Assembly: GCA_036525535.1 (NCBI GenBank)
Contig: DATDAH010000326.1
Coordinates: forward strand, 1 to 7,004
Source: DATDAH01 sp036525535
GTDB lineage: Bacteria > Actinomycetota > Acidimicrobiia > Acidimicrobiales > DATDAH01
Length of the DNA stretch: 7,004 nucleotides
Reading direction: 5' to 3'
The position numbers and the translations under genes were made by a program. Numbering within the stretch: the first letter of the stretch is position 1; every line of letters starts with the position of its first letter. The notes beneath the pieces were generated by a model, which was given only the letters and a program-made list of their open reading frames with translations, was not told the origin of the DNA and ran no database searches. Positions 1-5,135 of the stretch are shown here, one piece after another.

Positions 1-678
1 TCCACCTGGTACCGGGCGGGTGACGCCGCCGTGGGCGTCCTGGACCTGGGCTCGGGCGAGCCCGTCCTCTACGCCATCGCCGCCGACCCCGACCTCGAGG
101 CCGCGACCCTGACCCTGCTCGATCGCCTGGCCCCGCACCTCCCCGACCACTTCGTCATCACCGGTCCGACGGGCCTGGCCGACCGCCTGGCCCCGGGCTT
201 CGACCCCGACTGGGTGATCCCCCACGTGAAGATGGTCCTGCCCGACGGCGACCGCCTCCCGCCGGACGATCCCCGGGTCGGCTGGCTCGATCGCGGCGCC
301 GCCGACGCCGTCGTCGCCCTGCGGGAGACCGGCGGCGACGCCAGCGCCTTCTTCGTGGCCGCCCTCCTGGACTCGGGCTTCTACGCGGGCATCGAGGCCG
401 GCGAGGACGGGGCGCTGGTTGCCGTGGCGGGCGTCCACGTGCTCTCCGAAGCCCGCGGCGTGGCGGCCATCGGCAACGTCCTCACCCATCCGGCCCACCG
501 TCGCCAGGGCTTGGCCCGCGCCTTGACGGCCACCCTCGCCCGCCGCCTGCTGGCCATGGTCCCGGTGGTCGGCCTCAACGTGGGGACCGCCAACACCGGT
601 GCGCGGGCGCTCTACGAGAGCCTCGGCTTCGTGCCCGTGGTCCAGTACGAGGAAGCCGAGCTACGGCGTGCTCACTAA
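1..678 (+). CDS. GNAT-family N-acetyltransferase, 5' end outside window
   Basis: The reading frame is open from the first base, so the gene begins upstream; 225 residues and the stop are visible. A GTG at 31 is only an internal Val codon as far as can be judged. The C-terminal half is a GCN5-related fold: motif A, which binds the acetyl-CoA pyrophosphate, is seen as HPAHRRQGLARAL (about residues 163-175 of the visible part), preceded by the beta strand GVAAIGNVLT. Motif B follows as LNVGTANTGARALYESLGF, with the conserved Asn, Ala, Leu-Tyr and Gly-Phe near the C-terminus. It should transfer acetyl from acetyl-CoA to an amine; the acceptor cannot be told. The N-terminal part is less characteristic. 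The receptor gene of the ABC importer starts 29 nt downstream with its own ribosome binding site, so this may be the first gene of that operon. The family is secure, the substrate unknown. Confidence 0.9.
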   Translation, partial: STWYRAGDAAVGVLDLGSGEPVLYAIAADPDLEAATLTLLDRLAPHLPDHFVITGPTGLADRLAPGFDPDWVIPHVKMVLPDGDRLPPDDPRVGWLDRGAADAVVALRETGGDASAFFVAALLDSGFYAGIEAGEDGALVAVAGVHVLSEARGVAAIGNVLTHPAHRRQGLARALTATLARRLLAMVPVVGLNVGTANTGARALYESLGFVPVVQYEEAELRRAH

Positions 679-694
679 GGTTTCGCCTTCATCC

Positions 695-701
695 GGAGGA
701 G
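695..701 (+). promoter_or_regulatory. Strong Shine-Dalgarno site of the ABC receptor gene
   Basis: GGAGGAG lies 6 nt before the GTG at 708. This fixes the start of the lipoprotein gene and gives it the strongest ribosome binding site in the window. High synthesis of a binding protein relative to its permease and ATPase is usual for ABC importers. Confidence 0.85.
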
Positions 702-707
702 AGCACC

Positions 708-1604
708 GTGAAGATCACGATCCGTACCCTGGCCGCCCTCGTGCTGGCCCTCAGCCTGGTCGCGGCCGGTTGCGGCGACGACGACAGCGACGACGCCAGC
801 AGCGACACGACGGAGGCCGGCGGAGGTGAGGCGGCGGCCTGCGACCCGCTGCCCCTGAAGAACGACGGGACCCTCACGGTGGCCACCGGCGAGCCGGCCT
901 TCCCGCCCTGGGTCTCCGGCGTCGACGCCGACGGCAACGACGACCCGACCCTCGGTGAGGGCTTCGAGTCCGCCCTCGTGTACGCCGTGGCCGAGCAGCT
1001 CGGTGTGGCCGAAGCCGACGTCGAGTGGGTCCGCACCGGCTTCGACGAGGCCATCGCCCCGGGCGAGAAGGACTACGACTTCAACATCCAGCAGTTCGGC
1101 ATCACCCCGGAGCGCGACGAGGTCGTGGACTTCTCCGACGGCTACTACGACGTGCAGCAGGTGGTCATCGCGGCCGAGGGATCGCCGATCTCCGAAGCCA
1201 CCTCGGTCGGCGAGCTGGCCGACTTCAACCTCGGTGCCGCCATCGGGACCACCAGCCTCGACTACATCGACGATGTGATCCAGCCGGACACCGAGGCCGC
1301 CGTCTTCGACGACAATGCCGCGGCCACGGCCGCCTTCGACGCCGGCCAGGTGGACGGCATCGTCTACGACCTGCCCACCGCCTACTTCATCACCTCGGTC
1401 GAGATCCCGGACTCGGCCATCGTGGGCGTGCTGCCGCAGGCCGGGGCCGACCCCGAGCAGCTGGGCATGCTCTTCGAGACGGACAGCCCCCTGATCCCCT
1501 GCGTCAACGAGGCCCTGGCCACGCTGCGCGACGACGGCACGCTGGCCGCCCTCCAGGAGGAGTGGCTGAGCGCGGGCGGCGACATCCCGACCTTGTCGGA
1601 GTGA
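708..1604 (+). CDS. Amino-acid-type ABC transporter substrate-binding lipoprotein (SBP_bac_3 family)
   Basis: This is the extracytoplasmic receptor (298 aa) of a polar amino acid-type importer. A lipoprotein signal peptide is clear: Lys3 and Arg6, a hydrophobic stretch 7-20, and lipobox AAGC with the lipidated Cys22. An acidic Asp/Ser/Thr/Gly linker (about 23-42) tethers the domain to the membrane. The ligand domain begins near Leu53. It shows GEPAFPPWV (first-lobe binding loop), GITPER at 131-136, whose Arg136 is the usual ligand-carboxylate contact, and VDFSDGYYD. IGTTSLDYI and FDAGQVDGIVYD belong to the second lobe. Two further cysteines, Cys45 and Cys265, could form a disulfide. The family signature GF-D-x-D is altered to GFESAL, so the ligand may not be a standard amino acid. 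The GTG start is supported by the GGAGGAG site. The permease follows after 22 nt. Confidence 0.93.
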   Translation: MKITIRTLAALVLALSLVAAGCGDDDSDDASSDTTEAGGGEAAACDPLPLKNDGTLTVATGEPAFPPWVSGVDADGNDDPTLGEGFESALVYAVAEQLGVAEADVEWVRTGFDEAIAPGEKDYDFNIQQFGITPERDEVVDFSDGYYDVQQVVIAAEGSPISEATSVGELADFNLGAAIGTTSLDYIDDVIQPDTEAAVFDDNAAATAAFDAGQVDGIVYDLPTAYFITSVEIPDSAIVGVLPQAGADPEQLGMLFETDSPLIPCVNEALATLRDDGTLAALQEEWLSAGGDIPTLSE

Positions 1605-1626
1605 CGCCCCGACCCTGACGGAGCAC

Positions 1627-2523
1627 GTGGTGGAGCCCGCAGCCGACCCCTCGGCCGTCGTCGGCGGGGTCGGCTCCGGGCCGCCACTGCCTCCGGGCCG
1701 GGTCGCCTCGTGGCGAGCCGAGTTCCGGGAAGAAGGGGCGGTCGGCGCCCTCATCGCCTTCCTCAGCACGATCGTCGTCTTCGGGCTGATCATCTGGTTC
1801 GTCGTCCACAGCGAGACCTGGCCCCAGGTCCGGGACCAGTTCCTCAACCGCCAGGACTTCGTCGACAGCTTCCCCGACGTGCTGTCCGGCTTCTGGCTGG
1901 ACCTGAAGATGTTCGTCGTGGCCCAGGCGGTGATCCTGGTCTTCGCCCTGGTGGTCGCCGTGATCCGCAACCTCCGGGGTCCGGCCTTCTTCCCCCTCCG
2001 CTTCCTGGCCGTCCTCTACATCGACCTGTTCCGCGGCATCCCGCTCCTGCTGGTGATCCTGCTCCTCGGCTTCGGCGTGCCCGCGCTGCAGCTGGACGGG
2101 GTGCCGACCGATCCCCGCTTCTGGGGCGTCACCGCCCTCGTTCTCTCGTACTCGGCCTACACCGCCGAGGTGTATCGGGCCGGCATCGACTCGGTCCACG
2201 AGAGCCAGCGTTCCGCCGCCCGGGCCCTCGGCCTGACCCAGTGGCAGGCCCTGCGCTTCGCCGTGCTCCCCCAGGCCGTGCGCAACGTCATCCCGGCCCT
2301 GCTCAACGGCCTGGTCTCGCTGCAGAAGGACGTGGCCTTGGTCAGCGTGCTCGGCATCCGGGAGGCGGTGCGGGAGGCGCAGATCTACACGTCCCGCACG
2401 TTCAACTACACCTCTTACATGGCCGCCACGGTCCTCTTCCTGCTGGCCAGCGTCCCCATCGCCCGCTTCGCCGACTGGTACACGGCCCGGGACCGGCGCC
2501 GCCGGTCCCAGTCGATCGCGTGA
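1627..2523 (+). CDS. Amino-acid-type ABC transporter permease (HisM/GlnP-like)
   Basis: This is the inner-membrane permease (about 298 aa) of the importer. After a roughly 35-residue Pro/Gly-rich cytoplasmic N-terminus, hydrophobic segments appear near residues 39-60, 92-113, 135-155, 168-186 and 258-280. The BPD_transp_1 domain is marked by YTAEVYRAGIDSV and the EAA loop near 192-215 (SAARALGLTQWQALRFAVLPQA), the coupling helix that docks on the ATPase. This form is typical of the His/Glu/Gln/Arg/opine permease subfamily. Only one permease gene is present, so the pore is probably a homodimer. Two consecutive GTG codons (1627, 1630) can start it; GGAG at 1620-1623 is better spaced for 1630. 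The stop overlaps the ATPase start by 4 bp (GTGA at 2520-2523), indicating translational coupling. Confidence 0.92.
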   Translation: MVEPAADPSAVVGGVGSGPPLPPGRVASWRAEFREEGAVGALIAFLSTIVVFGLIIWFVVHSETWPQVRDQFLNRQDFVDSFPDVLSGFWLDLKMFVVAQAVILVFALVVAVIRNLRGPAFFPLRFLAVLYIDLFRGIPLLLVILLLGFGVPALQLDGVPTDPRFWGVTALVLSYSAYTAEVYRAGIDSVHESQRSAARALGLTQWQALRFAVLPQAVRNVIPALLNGLVSLQKDVALVSVLGIREAVREAQIYTSRTFNYTSYMAATVLFLLASVPIARFADWYTARDRRRRSQSIA

Positions 2524-3281
2524 CCGGCGACGCCCCGGCCCAACGCCTCGAGGTCCGGGGCCTGCGCAAGGTCTTCGGGCCGAAGGTGGTGCTGGACGGC
2601 ATCGACCTCTCGGTGGCCGAGCACGAGGTGGTGGCCGTCATCGGGCCCAGCGGCTGCGGGAAGTCGACCCTCCTCCGGTGCATCGATCTGCTCGAGCGCA
2701 TCGACGGCGGGTCCATCTGGCTGAGCGGCGAAGCCGTGACCGGCGTCGGGGTCAACGCCAACGACGTCCGCAAGCGCATCGGCATCGTCTTCCAGGCCTT
2801 CAACCTGTTCCCCCACCTGACCGTGCTCGACAACGTGACGCTGGCCCCCCGACGGGTCCACGGCCAGCCCAAGCGGGTCGCCGAGGACCAGGCCCGCGAG
2901 GTCCTCGACCGCCTCGGCCTCGGCGACAAGGTCACCGACTACCCGGATCGGCTCTCGGGTGGCCAGCAGCAACGGGCGGCCATCGCCCGGGCCCTGGTCA
3001 CCGGGCCCGAGCTCCTGCTCCTCGACGAGGTGACCTCGGCTCTGGACCCCGAGCTGGTCGGCGAGGTCCTGGCCGTCATCCGGGACCTGGCCGCCGCGGG
3101 CATGACCATGGTGCTGGCCACCCACGAGATGGGCTTCGCCCGCGACGTGGCCCACCGCGTGGCCTTCATGCACGAGGGCCGGGTCCTCGAGGAGGGCCCG
3201 CCCGCCACCCTGTTCGCCGAGCCGCGCGAGGAGCGGACGCGTCAGTTCCTGAAGCGCGTCACCGACGCGGGAAGGTTGTGA
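2520..3281 (+). CDS. Amino-acid-type ABC transporter ATP-binding protein (GlnQ/HisP-like)
   Basis: This is the cytoplasmic ATPase (253 aa) energising the importer. All nucleotide-binding motifs are intact and in order: Walker A GPSGCGKST (42-50), Q-loop Gln92 in VFQAFNLFPHLT, signature LSGGQQQR (145-152), Walker B LLLLDE (165-170) with catalytic Glu170, D-loop SALD (173-176), and switch His202 in ATHEM. The VTSALDPELVGEV context and a length near 250 residues are characteristic of the polar amino acid uptake subfamily. I place the start at the GTG at 2520, which overlaps the permease stop by 4 bp. The frame stays open further upstream, but that part runs through the permease gene in another frame and has the wrong codon composition. 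The SDR gene begins 1 nt after the stop. Confidence 0.94.
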   Translation: MTGDAPAQRLEVRGLRKVFGPKVVLDGIDLSVAEHEVVAVIGPSGCGKSTLLRCIDLLERIDGGSIWLSGEAVTGVGVNANDVRKRIGIVFQAFNLFPHLTVLDNVTLAPRRVHGQPKRVAEDQAREVLDRLGLGDKVTDYPDRLSGGQQQRAAIARALVTGPELLLLDEVTSALDPELVGEVLAVIRDLAAAGMTMVLATHEMGFARDVAHRVAFMHEGRVLEEGPPATLFAEPREERTRQFLKRVTDAGRL

Positions 3282-3282
3282 G

Positions 3283-4038
3283 ATGAGCAACGGCAACGGA
3301 CGGCTGGACGGACGGGTCGCGTTCGTCACCGGGGCGGCCTCGGGCATCGGGGCGGCGTGCGCGCAGCGCTTCGTGGACGAGGGGGCCACCGTGGCCGGCT
3401 TCGACATCCAGGACCCGGCTGAAGGAACCCCGCTGGCCGGCTTCTGGTCCCTCGATGTCCGCGACGAGCCCGCCATCGCGTCGGCGGTCGCCACCGCCGT
3501 CGCCGAGGTCGGGGTCCCCACGGTCCTGCTCAATGCCGCCGGCGTGTCGGGGACGGCGAGCGTCACGGACCTGGCCGAGGAGGAGTGGGACCGCATCGTC
3601 GACATCAACCTCAAGGGCACCTACCTGGTCAGCAAGCACGTGGTGCCCCACCTGGTCGCCGCGGGCCAGGGCTCCGTGGTCAACCTGGCCAGCATCGAGG
3701 GCCTGGAGGGCCTTCCCGGCCAAGCCGCCTACAACGCCTCCAAGGGCGGGGTGGTCCTGCTGACCCGGAACATGGCCATCGACTACGGACCAGCCAACGT
3801 CCGGGTCAACTGCCTCTGCCCGGGCTACATCGAGACGCCCATGACCGCGGTGCTGCACGCCCCCGGCCTGGAGGCCATCCGGGAGGAGTTCATCGCCATG
3901 CACCTGCTGGGTCGGGCCGGTCAGCCCGAAGAGGTGGCTGCAGCCGCCCTCTTCCTGGCCTCCGACGACGCCTCGTTCGTCAGCGGTCACGCCCTCGTCG
4001 TGGACGGTGGGTTCACCGCCGGTCGGCGCCTGGGCTGA
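3283..4038 (+). CDS. Short-chain dehydrogenase/reductase (classical SDR)
   Basis: This is a soluble NAD(P)-dependent oxidoreductase of 251 aa, the usual length for classical SDRs. It shows the Rossmann motif TGAASGIG (16-23), NAAG (84-87), and the complete catalytic tetrad Asn109, Ser137, Tyr150 and Lys154 (YNASK). PGYIETPM follows, and a typical C-terminus with VSGHALVVDGGF. Asp41 at the end of the second beta strand (GFDIQ) favours NAD(H) over NADP(H). The ATG at 3283 has GGAAGG at 3270-3275, inside the ATPase gene, and follows the ATPase stop by 1 nt. The two are therefore almost surely co-transcribed and coupled. From the context it may act on the imported solute or a breakdown product of it, but this is inference. 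FabG-like ketoacyl reductase or sugar/polyol dehydrogenase activity cannot be excluded. Confidence 0.92.
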   Translation: MSNGNGRLDGRVAFVTGAASGIGAACAQRFVDEGATVAGFDIQDPAEGTPLAGFWSLDVRDEPAIASAVATAVAEVGVPTVLLNAAGVSGTASVTDLAEEEWDRIVDINLKGTYLVSKHVVPHLVAAGQGSVVNLASIEGLEGLPGQAAYNASKGGVVLLTRNMAIDYGPANVRVNCLCPGYIETPMTAVLHAPGLEAIREEFIAMHLLGRAGQPEEVAAAALFLASDDASFVSGHALVVDGGFTAGRRLG

Positions 4039-4050
4039 GCCGCCCACAGC

Positions 4051-4105
4051 CTTCGCCCAACCGTCACCCGGCGGTCACCCGAGCGCACCAGAGGCGTCAC
4101 CGCCG
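4051..4105 (+). promoter_or_regulatory. 11-bp-period GTCACCC direct-repeat array, OmpR/PhoP-type operator candidate
   Basis: Laid out in rows of 11 from 4051, the 85-nt gap after the SDR gene reads CTTCGCCCAAC, CGTCACCCGGC, GGTCACCCGAG, CGCACCAGAGG, CGTCACCGCCG. Rows 2 and 3 share GTCACCCG exactly, row 5 keeps GTCACC, row 1 is degenerate and row 4 barely matches. As I recall it, the Streptomyces PhoP unit is an 11-nt direct repeat of form G(G/T)TCAYYYR(G/C)G; rows 2 and 3 fit it at 9 and 10 of 11 positions. Binding of OmpR-family response regulators to 11-bp tandem repeats is established. That this array is such a site is inference. It ends 5 bp before the predicted -10 box. Confidence 0.45.
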
Positions 4106-4110
4106 CTCCC

Positions 4111-4124
4111 TACCGTGCGCGCCA
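4111..4124 (+). promoter_or_regulatory. Predicted leaderless promoter (-10 TACCGT)
   Basis: TACCGT at 4111-4116 fits TAnnnT and ends 7 nt before the ATG at 4124, and no Shine-Dalgarno sequence precedes that ATG. This spacing puts the transcription start at or next to the A of the start codon, the leaderless arrangement common in actinobacteria. No good -35 hexamer is seen, consistent with activator dependence on the repeat array just upstream. Confidence 0.5.
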
Positions 4125-4255
4125 TGAGCTTCCGAGACCATGTGATCGCCGCTCTGCTGGCCATCGCCGTGATGGCCGCCAGCCTCATGATCAGCCATGC
4201 CCCCGGCGAGACGCCGGCGAACGTCGCCGTCGCCACCGACCAGGACCGACGCTGA
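4124..4255 (+). CDS. Small membrane-anchored peptide, 43 aa, unknown function
   Basis: A short gene with consistent G/C third positions. The product has a short charged N-terminus (SFRDH), one hydrophobic segment at about residues 8-23, and a polar tail of some 20 residues. It could be a single-pass membrane peptide or carry an uncleaved signal. The start is supported by the TACCGT box ending 7 nt upstream. Its stop overlaps the next ATG (TGATG at 4253-4257), so the two genes are likely translationally coupled. I recognise no family. It could also be a coupling leader for the downstream exported protein. Confidence 0.5.
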   Translation: MSFRDHVIAALLAIAVMAASLMISHAPGETPANVAVATDQDRR

Positions 4256-4518
4256 TGCGGCGTCGCCTGGTCGTCGCCGCCTTCCTGTCGATCGCGGCGC
4301 TGGGACTCGCCACCACGAGAGCGGGAGCCGGCCCCACCGCACCGCCGCTGGGGCTCGCGCTCGCCGGAGATCGTCGACCTGACCGGTGTGACCGACCGCG
4401 GTGCCGACGACCCGGAGACCCCGTTCGTCCCCGTCCGCAATCGCCTCGTGGCCCTGAACCGGCAGGGGCACGACCCCATCGTCACCGTCCGCCTGTCCGA
4501 CGGCCGGAGCATCAGTGA
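4255..4518 (+). CDS. Small exported protein, apparently frameshifted (N-terminal frame, 87 aa)
   Basis: The frame opens with ATG at 4255 overlapping the previous stop. It begins with a clear Sec-type signal: Arg2-Arg4, hydrophobic LVVAAFLSIAALGLA, and a likely cleavage region after ATTRAGAG. Third positions are strongly G/C up to about 4365. Beyond that this frame becomes Arg/Pro/Cys-rich with A/T third positions (gat cgt cga cct), the look of an out-of-frame reading, and ends at TGA 4516-4518. Coding character moves to the +1 frame, described separately. The true product is therefore probably the signal peptide joined to that downstream segment. This could be a sequence error, a decayed gene or, least likely, programmed frameshifting. 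No family recognised. Confidence 0.4.
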   Translation: MRRRLVVAAFLSIAALGLATTRAGAGPTAPPLGLALAGDRRPDRCDRPRCRRPGDPVRPRPQSPRGPEPAGARPHRHRPPVRRPEHQ

Positions 4519-4571
4519 CCTCTCCACTCGCGGACCCATCCGGCTGAGCCTTCCTCCGCCCACCCCCGGCG
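4355..4571 (+). pseudogene. Out-of-frame continuation of the small exported protein
   Basis: In the frame one base on from the signal-peptide frame, codons from about 4361 to 4550 have nearly all G/C third positions. They give a balanced protein-like sequence including PEIVDLTGV, NRLVALNRQGHD and PIVTVRLSDGRSISDL. No ATG begins this segment; a GTG at 4388 could, but it has no good ribosome binding site and no signal peptide. The frame has no stop before the hairpin at 4572. It stays open to 5125 only because it then runs antisense to the phospholipase gene. A TGA in the third frame (4545-4547) would be a natural end if a second one-base slip were present. The boundaries given are where coding character can be seen, not exact ends. 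Confidence 0.4.
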
Positions 4572-4602
4572 CGGGGCCCGGCCCGTCGAGGGCCGGGCCC
4601 CG
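4572..4602. terminator. Perfect 13-bp hairpin between convergent genes, bidirectional terminator
   Basis: Arms CGGGGCCCGGCCC (4572-4584) and GGGCCGGGCCCCG (4590-4602) pair perfectly around a GTCGA loop. The hairpin lies 7 nt beyond the minus-strand phospholipase stop and just after the small + genes, where a terminator serving both directions belongs. No U-tract follows on either strand. That is common for actinobacterial terminators but leaves strict intrinsic termination unproven. Confidence 0.75.
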
Positions 4603-4609
4603 AAGGGCT

Positions 4610-5038
4610 TCAGCGCACGGGGACGTCCACCCGGCGGTGGGCGTAGGCCGCAGCCCCGAACAGCCGCACCGCCGAGTAGTAGACGGCGGCGATGCCGTCG
4701 CAGGCCCACCGGCCCAGGACGCCGCTCGGGTGCAGGACCAGGCACGACGCTCGCATGTCCCGGAGGAACCAGCCGTCACAGGTGCGGCGGCTGGCCCAGT
4801 GGCCGCGGTAGCAGCCGTCGTGGTGGATGCAGGCGTGGTGGAAGTCCCACCCGGGACCTCGCTCGGGTGCGGCCGAGCAACCGTCGTAGGGCCAGGGGTG
4901 TGGGGTGAGGTTGGCCGGTGTGGCCACCCCACCGTGACCGGTCGTGGCCCCGGCCGCGTTCGGCGCCAGGAGCCCCAGGGTGATGGTCAGCGCGACGGTC
5001 GTCAGGACGAACGCGCCAGACCGCTTCGGACACAGCAT
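4610..5038 (-). CDS. Secreted bacterial phospholipase A2
   Basis: This 142-aa exported enzyme should hydrolyse the sn-2 acyl ester of glycerophospholipids outside the cell, releasing a fatty acid and a lysophospholipid. A Sec signal peptide covers about residues 1-31: Lys5-Arg6, a hydrophobic core, and ANAAGA before the likely cleavage site. The core fits the prokaryotic phospholipase A2 family (Phospholip_A2_3 type): DGCS at 52-55, DFHHAC at 65-70, and HHDGCYR at 72-78. Catalytic His73 pairs with Asp94; Asp52 and Asp74 are the calcium ligands. The spacings 52-73-74-94 equal those I recall for the Streptomyces violaceoruber enzyme (43-64-65-85). Cys54 and Cys70 correspond to its first disulfide, and Cys76, 87, 99 and 113 may form two more. 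Start ATG 5038-5036 has GGGGAAG just upstream. The gene is divergent from the cyclase and convergent with the small exported gene. Confidence 0.88.
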   Translation of the reverse strand: MLCPKRSGAFVLTTVALTITLGLLAPNAAGATTGHGGVATPANLTPHPWPYDGCSAAPERGPGWDFHHACIHHDGCYRGHWASRRTCDGWFLRDMRASCLVLHPSGVLGRWACDGIAAVYYSAVRLFGAAAYAHRRVDVPVR

Positions 5039-5040
5039 GA

Positions 5041-5073
5041 GCTTCCCCGTTCGGAGGGTGATCAGGGGGAAGC
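5041..5073 (-). promoter_or_regulatory. Leader hairpin pairing the phospholipase ribosome binding site
   Basis: Read on the minus-strand mRNA, GCUUCCCC (5073-5066) is followed by a 17-nt loop and then GGGGAAGC (5048-5041). The two pair perfectly over 8 bp. The 3' arm contains the purine-rich Shine-Dalgarno sequence and ends 2 nt before the AUG. Folding would hide the site. The loop contains the palindrome UGAUCA and also CCCUCC, which resembles the ribosomal anti-Shine-Dalgarno sequence. This may be a thermometer, a protein-operated switch or simple damping of translation; no ligand domain is visible. Confidence 0.45.
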
Positions 5074-5085
5074 GCTGTCCCCCCG

Positions 5086-5114
5086 ATCCTGCCCGGCCCC
5101 GAAGCCCCTCGCAA
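5086..5114 (-). promoter_or_regulatory. Predicted phospholipase promoter
   Basis: On the minus strand TTGCGA (5114-5109) and CAGGAT (5091-5086) are separated by 17 bp. They match 4 of 6 bases of TTGACA and the common actinobacterial -10 form (T/C)AGGAT. Transcription would start near 5079, giving a leader of about 40 nt that contains the whole hairpin at 5041-5073. The elements were picked by eye. Confidence 0.45.
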
Positions 5115-5122
5115 GGGGCCGG
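5093..5122. repeat. 30-bp inverted repeat across the divergent promoters
   Basis: CCGGCCCC (5093-5100) and GGGGCCGG (5115-5122) are perfect inverted arms 22 bp apart start to start, about two helical turns. The repeat covers the -35 and spacer of the phospholipase promoter and abuts the cyclase -10 box. It could be the operator of a dimeric regulator acting on both genes. A shorter hairpin GCCCCT-CGCA-AGGGGC (5104-5119) shares the right arm. G/C-only palindromes arise more easily by chance in such DNA, so confidence is limited. Confidence 0.4.
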
Positions 5123-5135
5123 TAGCGTTCGCCCG
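5123..5135 (+). promoter_or_regulatory. Predicted leaderless promoter of the cyclase gene (-10 TAGCGT)
   Basis: TAGCGT at 5123-5128 fits TAnnnT and ends 6 nt before the GTG at 5135. No Shine-Dalgarno sequence precedes that codon. Same architecture as at 4111-4124, and it supports 5135 as the true start. No convincing -35 hexamer is present. Confidence 0.5.

Noticed and set aside
675..1970. Long minus-strand open frame (431 codons) opposite the receptor and permease genes.
   Set aside because: It is antisense to two clear genes and its composition (Arg, Gly, Val, His-rich low-complexity) is that of a shadow frame in high-GC DNA, with no recognisable domain.
1710..2519. Upstream extension of the ATPase frame to 1710.
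   Set aside because: It runs through the permease gene in another frame, is Pro/Arg/Gly-rich, and the ATPase homology begins only after GTG 2520.
2415..4047. Overlapping minus-strand open frames opposite the ATPase and SDR genes.
   Set aside because: The opposite strand carries complete catalytic motifs; the antisense readings have none, so they are shadows caused by G/C third positions.
4039..4080. A terminator directly after the SDR gene.
   Set aside because: CCGTCACCCGGCGG can form only a 3-bp stem; no stable hairpin was seen, so transcripts may read through into the small genes.
4603..5125. Continuation of the + frame starting at GTG 4388 to a stop at 5125.
   Set aside because: Beyond the hairpin it is antisense to the phospholipase gene and stays open only because A is rare at that gene's third positions.
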